Assembly: GCF_004359215.1 (NCBI RefSeq)
Contig: NW_027152062.1
Location: 917,538 to 950,070 of the forward strand
Reading direction: 5' to 3'
DNA length: 32,533 nucleotides
DNA from: Bremia lactucae
Taxonomy: Eukaryota; Oomycota; Peronosporomycetes; Peronosporales; Peronosporaceae
Shown: piece after piece, positions 31,301 through 32,533 of the stretch
Position numbering within the stretch: the stretch's first letter is position 1
Layout: each line of letters starts with the position of its first letter
Made by a program: the position numbers and the translations under genes
Notes under the pieces: generated by a model
What the model was told of the DNA's origin: nothing
Seen by the model: the letters and a program-made list of their open reading frames with translations, nothing else
Databases searched by the model: none

Positions 31301-31664
31301 CATCACCGGAAGCCGTGAAAACACTTAAGCAATCGGAGCGCACCAGCACGCACAAATGATGTTGCAGTCGAGACTTGCGCGAAGCGCCTTGCATATTAAG
31401 ACTTGCCCATGATCCGTTCGGTTGCTCACTTTCACTAGATGATACAACGAATTCTGTTAGGACGGCCTGCAAGACTCGCCCTGGAAAGACGAAGCGTCGT
31501 TCGACGACATGCGTCCCACGGTGCACGAATGAGACGCTATTTAAGGTTACTTGCACTAGATACGGATATGATGAGTACTGCGACTCGCTAAAGAATGTAT
31601 GCCCGGTGTTTTTCTGCTGCGAATGGTCCTCATTAGAGCGCACGCTGGCGCACGGCGTCGGCAT
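25371..31664 (-). CDS. APC1: Anaphase-promoting complex subunit 1 (APC1), single exon, 2097 aa
   Basis: APC1 is the largest scaffold of the APC/C ubiquitin ligase that degrades securin and cyclins. The unbroken frame of 6.3 kb is somewhat longer than the human protein (about 1.9k residues). The N-terminal half fits the family's beta-propeller-like region and contains low-complexity insertions. The proteasome/cyclosome repeat solenoid spans about residues 1115-1720: AGLLLGIGLRGHL (about 1118), VPSLLPSPFGG and ALLGLGILYQGTG (about 1240-1280), ALALGFMYIQTNNKAIA (about 1435-1460), GNHMALSMAIGLLFLGGG (about 1645-1665) and NKFHLQAFRHLYVLAVD (about 1690-1710). The segment between, with PDTLILLNDVRPDILLVRTLAKNLVMW, is diagnostic for APC1. 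The first ATG after upstream stops was taken as the start. An LTR fragment ends 150 bp upstream, in the same orientation as the gene. Confidence 0.96.
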   Translation of the reverse strand: MPTPCASVRSNEDHSQQKNTGHTFFSESQYSSYPYLVQVTLNSVSFVHRGTHVVERRFVFPGRVLQAVLTEFVVSSSESEQPNGSWASLNMQGASRKSRLQHHLCVLVRSDCLSVFTASGDAFEVALPFQATRLFSMSGKGLLLERSSSLPLSPSSKRFGDATTVALARKYRRASTSNRGDGDRYRYSNADKYSLLRPRYFTLRHPLDEVKPVVLSTVADTNEKTFIVDSALEAVNVLEDATSLILVTFNRSEQAFCVFRINMFQKLSSGLTPKLRLLNEPTRMKQRSKCNLEEVQVPIEPDWVATLWWKSPFLGPRSSDSMLSSPTPSLLITLPVTVVTKTSSMLSSNDSKVAFIASDVDNSPLLCLMDKHTGSLLLKPITQREIATESHSIQDRDTNSFCIVHCRDAAPIKDDCSAKPCVKGEVSDFENFIDIVVLENDGALVLYKAQHPICQLLLPDLEHRYNSYKSKHENSLGNLRFETNEQLIIIDEGQDLGIVYPDLFDISRSVIWRCEHPLKMTSSLLAEVFRVLDYVVPSDNLCLYKAHIICSAQQKAQMSGQEDDFAEQGLEWQAFVESILGLLPQQKFDNEEKLLLKEQESASNVANIAVSSPSFDMLCGCEFHDTYHYVNAALFASMEAPATRLLLFNKSEDRAQGIPMNSKLSFMNEYLEIVFAGLHMLCEEFKLSITHFQHHLHLAKLLLTMALRLELHPFISYYEEDNRILQGRTKSAENHVGMKKFLKSERDGLLCFAAHGSVPDILLWLQDKMATKPPTIQDFSTLFDRVVQSSVCSYRQKVSPLRRTQAVCQIFKLIYPSLDESMSQVQTTQLNAFKLIMYLTQDSVGKKISLDDLPVGLSIVIIQIIHQVKLHPPNFFTEDICEFVGREDLSKNTSLDQPDNYFDTSKSLRRQKATSRAGDIKTKAEEYYDDCDGLDDVINRSQPLFPSDRRMKEVARLLRSSRPLCLKIEKSPDSSDLDYAQQQQARLLLLCKRSMALSVARGMVTLGNYEVSNARTQIWRLQIPRLPLQGRKPPTNAIVELDLSGYAKELTYWPQFHNGCATGLRLAAHDLSGVINRHWIKYHRPTVNNLPQQDSASQRAAAATPTDRNGRNLEEAYAAHAGLLLGIGLRGHLKCLSMADVYNYLSLSNEMVTVAIMLGMASTAAHCRHKRTHQSTTAKPDTSNEGSPASPLANESDEIAPLDHFYSVPFELESSDKTPLLETGLELALERSVSKMLCLHVPSLLPSPFGGFSVPASTQIAALLGLGILYQGTGFRLMTELLLTEIARSPTSAQFVENLSNAGLSNVSFDQIESYALAAGMALGLITLGRGQTTIGDPGLADLEIEQTLHRYIVGEAKQHRVPNAAGSCLYRGRRWQAFGSMASGTSSAVNGGAPDNAASDSNFGASSDPGRETKYFNNRTGNCGGCEYVNPGVTACASALALGFMYIQTNNKAIAAQLAVPDTLILLNDVRPDILLVRTLAKNLVMWRDISPSTEWIDQHEVPAQLLHAYTSLKTHGKDMTRMKYMSSSKSSSDHHLICEAYANITAGACMSIGLRFAGTGDRSARATLRFFLLHFRELRSEASSSIVSERCNVVAAATQRATVERSLAVCAQALALVDAGSGHTETLSLLRSVTLRQRLDAAVSYGNHMALSMAIGLLFLGGGRATVSRSKEAIAGLVIALYPMFPANTADNKFHLQAFRHLYVLAVDTSRLLETVDVNSKMACAVQVEVDMLPEPKMEPLRRVLQSPCLLPDIATIQRLVIADSRYYRIKIMTSHVAEERRPIVTNQIKTANSLRLELLRNKNVVYLKRRHREKSNFLANDTNNSDDNRLGSLFCAYFTPAGFNDKSVRGESNNEIDQLHRISWGSSWWATHINLWALESVREEPHLLMQPYLNALHALFRLQQVPQLACAMEVIDLRLFSEQCCHYVPLMESTFKSKGDFKAMEEPKFIDKSLPIFEFGEWLSIQMEQALGVLWHRTSTCITSFASAQVQLLAEAAPSRLHTKEAQDLMDPFLASVLMRYFASTSINFERHSRPTERNWKDNLHRVLTACSKRTHSSLAPAQFQLSAFLDHDNVSEAEKTFWLKLVSFILFSM

Positions 31665-31813
31665 TTTAGGTACTTAATTTTATCATTACTGAATTTTTGG
31701 CTCGAATTTTGTAGCTTGTCAATATCTTGTTTAAAAAGAAAACAGTGATGTCCAATTGTAAAGTTGCAGTGTATAATAGTTAAAGGGCTGTGGACAAGCG
31801 TTATTCTCCCCTA
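31665..31813 (-). promoter_or_regulatory. APC1 upstream region truncated by LTR
   Basis: Only 149 bp of non-repeat sequence lie between the APC1 start codon and an LTR remnant, so the 5' UTR and core promoter are either very compact or partly LTR-derived. No clear TATA box or initiator is seen. Confidence 0.4.
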
Positions 31814-32041
31814 TGTAACGGGGCACTGCCGACTTGTACTGCTTCAGTACAAGTCCACTTCGCACTGCCTCACGTCACTTCACGTACACTAGATACGTGC
31901 AGAGGAGTACTCTCTTTAAAACACTTGCTTCAAAGAGAGTCAAAAAATGACTGTAATAATATAATTAAGTTCTTCTGTTTTCTATCATTTTTTACTAACT
32001 TAATTATATACTAATACTAAACATGTAATAAAAGTCTTATC
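31814..32041 (-). mobile_element. Inverted, truncated type A LTR (3' half)
   Basis: It reads TGTAACGGGGCACTGC at 31814 and follows the reverse complement of the LTR at 32042-32493 through the ACTTGTACTG stem, CGTACACTAGATACGTGCAGAGG and TAATATAATTAAGT, down to TCTTATC at 32041. There it stops abruptly at the start of the plus LTR. The rest probably lies beyond the inserted element, outside the window. Confidence 0.85.
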
Positions 32042-32493
32042 TGTAACGGGGTGTATCGTTACATGAAATTAATACTTAAAGGTTGTTAATTAATATATTA
32101 TCTAAAAGGTAGATAATATCTGGAGGATATTACTTTATATAGTGATGTTCAGAATTGTTATCCATAAATAGGTATAGACCATTATATCTATTTATTCCGC
32201 AGACTAATCAGCTGTAGAGATAAACAAAAAAGAGAGTCAGATAAGATAATATAAGAATTCAGTTGCCTGTTTGGTATTAGTTATAATTAAGTTTGAGTTA
32301 ACAGATAGAAAGAAGAGATACTTAATTATATTAATACAGTTTTCATTTAACCCTCTTTGAGCTAGTTACCTTAAAGAGAAGTCTTCCTCTGCACGTACTA
32401 GTGTACGTGAAATAACGTAAGGCACCACTCGCAACTGAAGCAGTGCGAAGTGGACTTGTACTGAAGCAGTACAAGTCGTAGTGCCCCGTTACA
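32042..32493 (+). mobile_element. 5' LTR, type A (452 bp)
   Basis: It begins TGTAACGGGGTGTATCGTTA and ends GTGCCCCGTTACA. It closely matches 409-858, with the conserved 10-bp stem of ACTTGTACTG near the 3' end. It is followed by a primer-binding-like sequence, so an element body should continue to the right of the window. Flanks TTATC and CCTGG differ, arguing against a solo LTR. Confidence 0.88.
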
Positions 32494-32495
32494 CC

Positions 32496-32508
32496 TGGTA
32501 GCACTTTG
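32496..32508 (+). other. Putative primer-binding site of type A element
   Basis: TGGTAGCACTTTG starts 2 nt after the LTR. The first eight bases match the complement of initiator tRNA-Met 3' ends (TGGTAGCA); the rest would have to be compared with this organism's tRNAs. The remaining bases to 32533 are element leader. Confidence 0.55.
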
Positions 32509-32533
32509 TAGTCCGTCCAAGGACCACATTTCC

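Noticed and set aside
30427..31359. Plus-strand ORFs of 148 and 159 codons
   Set aside because: They are shadows of the APC1 coding strand.

Overview
The window looks like nuclear DNA of an oomycete, most likely a Phytophthora or downy mildew relative (Peronosporales). Its three intact genes are eukaryotic, with short GT-AG introns (59-86 nt) or none. The rest is decayed Ty3/gypsy chromovirus-type LTR retrotransposons whose integrase and RT motifs I associate with oomycete elements. The genus call is inference and needs a database search.

Right side, about 20.4-31.7 kb, is a compact host gene block. CENP-C (minus strand, five exons, 664 aa) and nuclear poly(A) polymerase (plus strand, two exons, 695 aa) are divergent, with 161 bp between start codons. 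APC1, the largest anaphase-promoting complex subunit (minus strand, one exon, 2097 aa), converges on the polymerase with a 384-bp gap. Two of the three act in mitosis: CENP-C in kinetochore assembly and APC1 in the ubiquitin ligase that triggers anaphase. The N-terminal exons of CENP-C are too short to appear as ORFs and were assembled by eye from splice sites, reading phase and a recognisable N-terminal motif.

Left side, 1-19.2 kb, is nested retroelement debris. I name four LTR types locally. A is at 409-858, 31814-32041 and 32042-32493. B is at 2751-2935, 3021-3698 and 5746-~6400. C is at 13132-13603 and 17129-17612. D is at 11449-11944, with a related piece at 12499-12840. Five LTRs are preceded by a G-rich polypurine tract, which marks them as 3' LTRs and sets element polarity. 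Integrase/chromodomain remnants agree with that polarity for types B, C and D. Two LTRs are followed by a TGG-TAGC-like primer-binding site, which marks 5' LTRs. No element is intact: there are stops, frameshifts, an internal gag-RT deletion, lost RT active-site residues and opposed fragments.

Two observations stand out. First, between the integrase chromodomain and the polypurine tract, each 3' end carries an open or relic reading frame on the opposite strand, starting about 45-150 bp inside the 3' LTR and reading inward. It is recognisable in all four types, and types A and B resemble each other. This is a candidate antisense gene of oomycete chromoviruses. Second, LTRs and 3' regions of types A, B and D contain runs of short perfect inverted repeats, for example ten stems within 26-363, a density that ordinary coding does not explain.

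The right edge (31.8-32.5 kb) holds an inverted LTR fragment 150 bp upstream of the APC1 start codon, cut by a second LTR whose element continues beyond the window.
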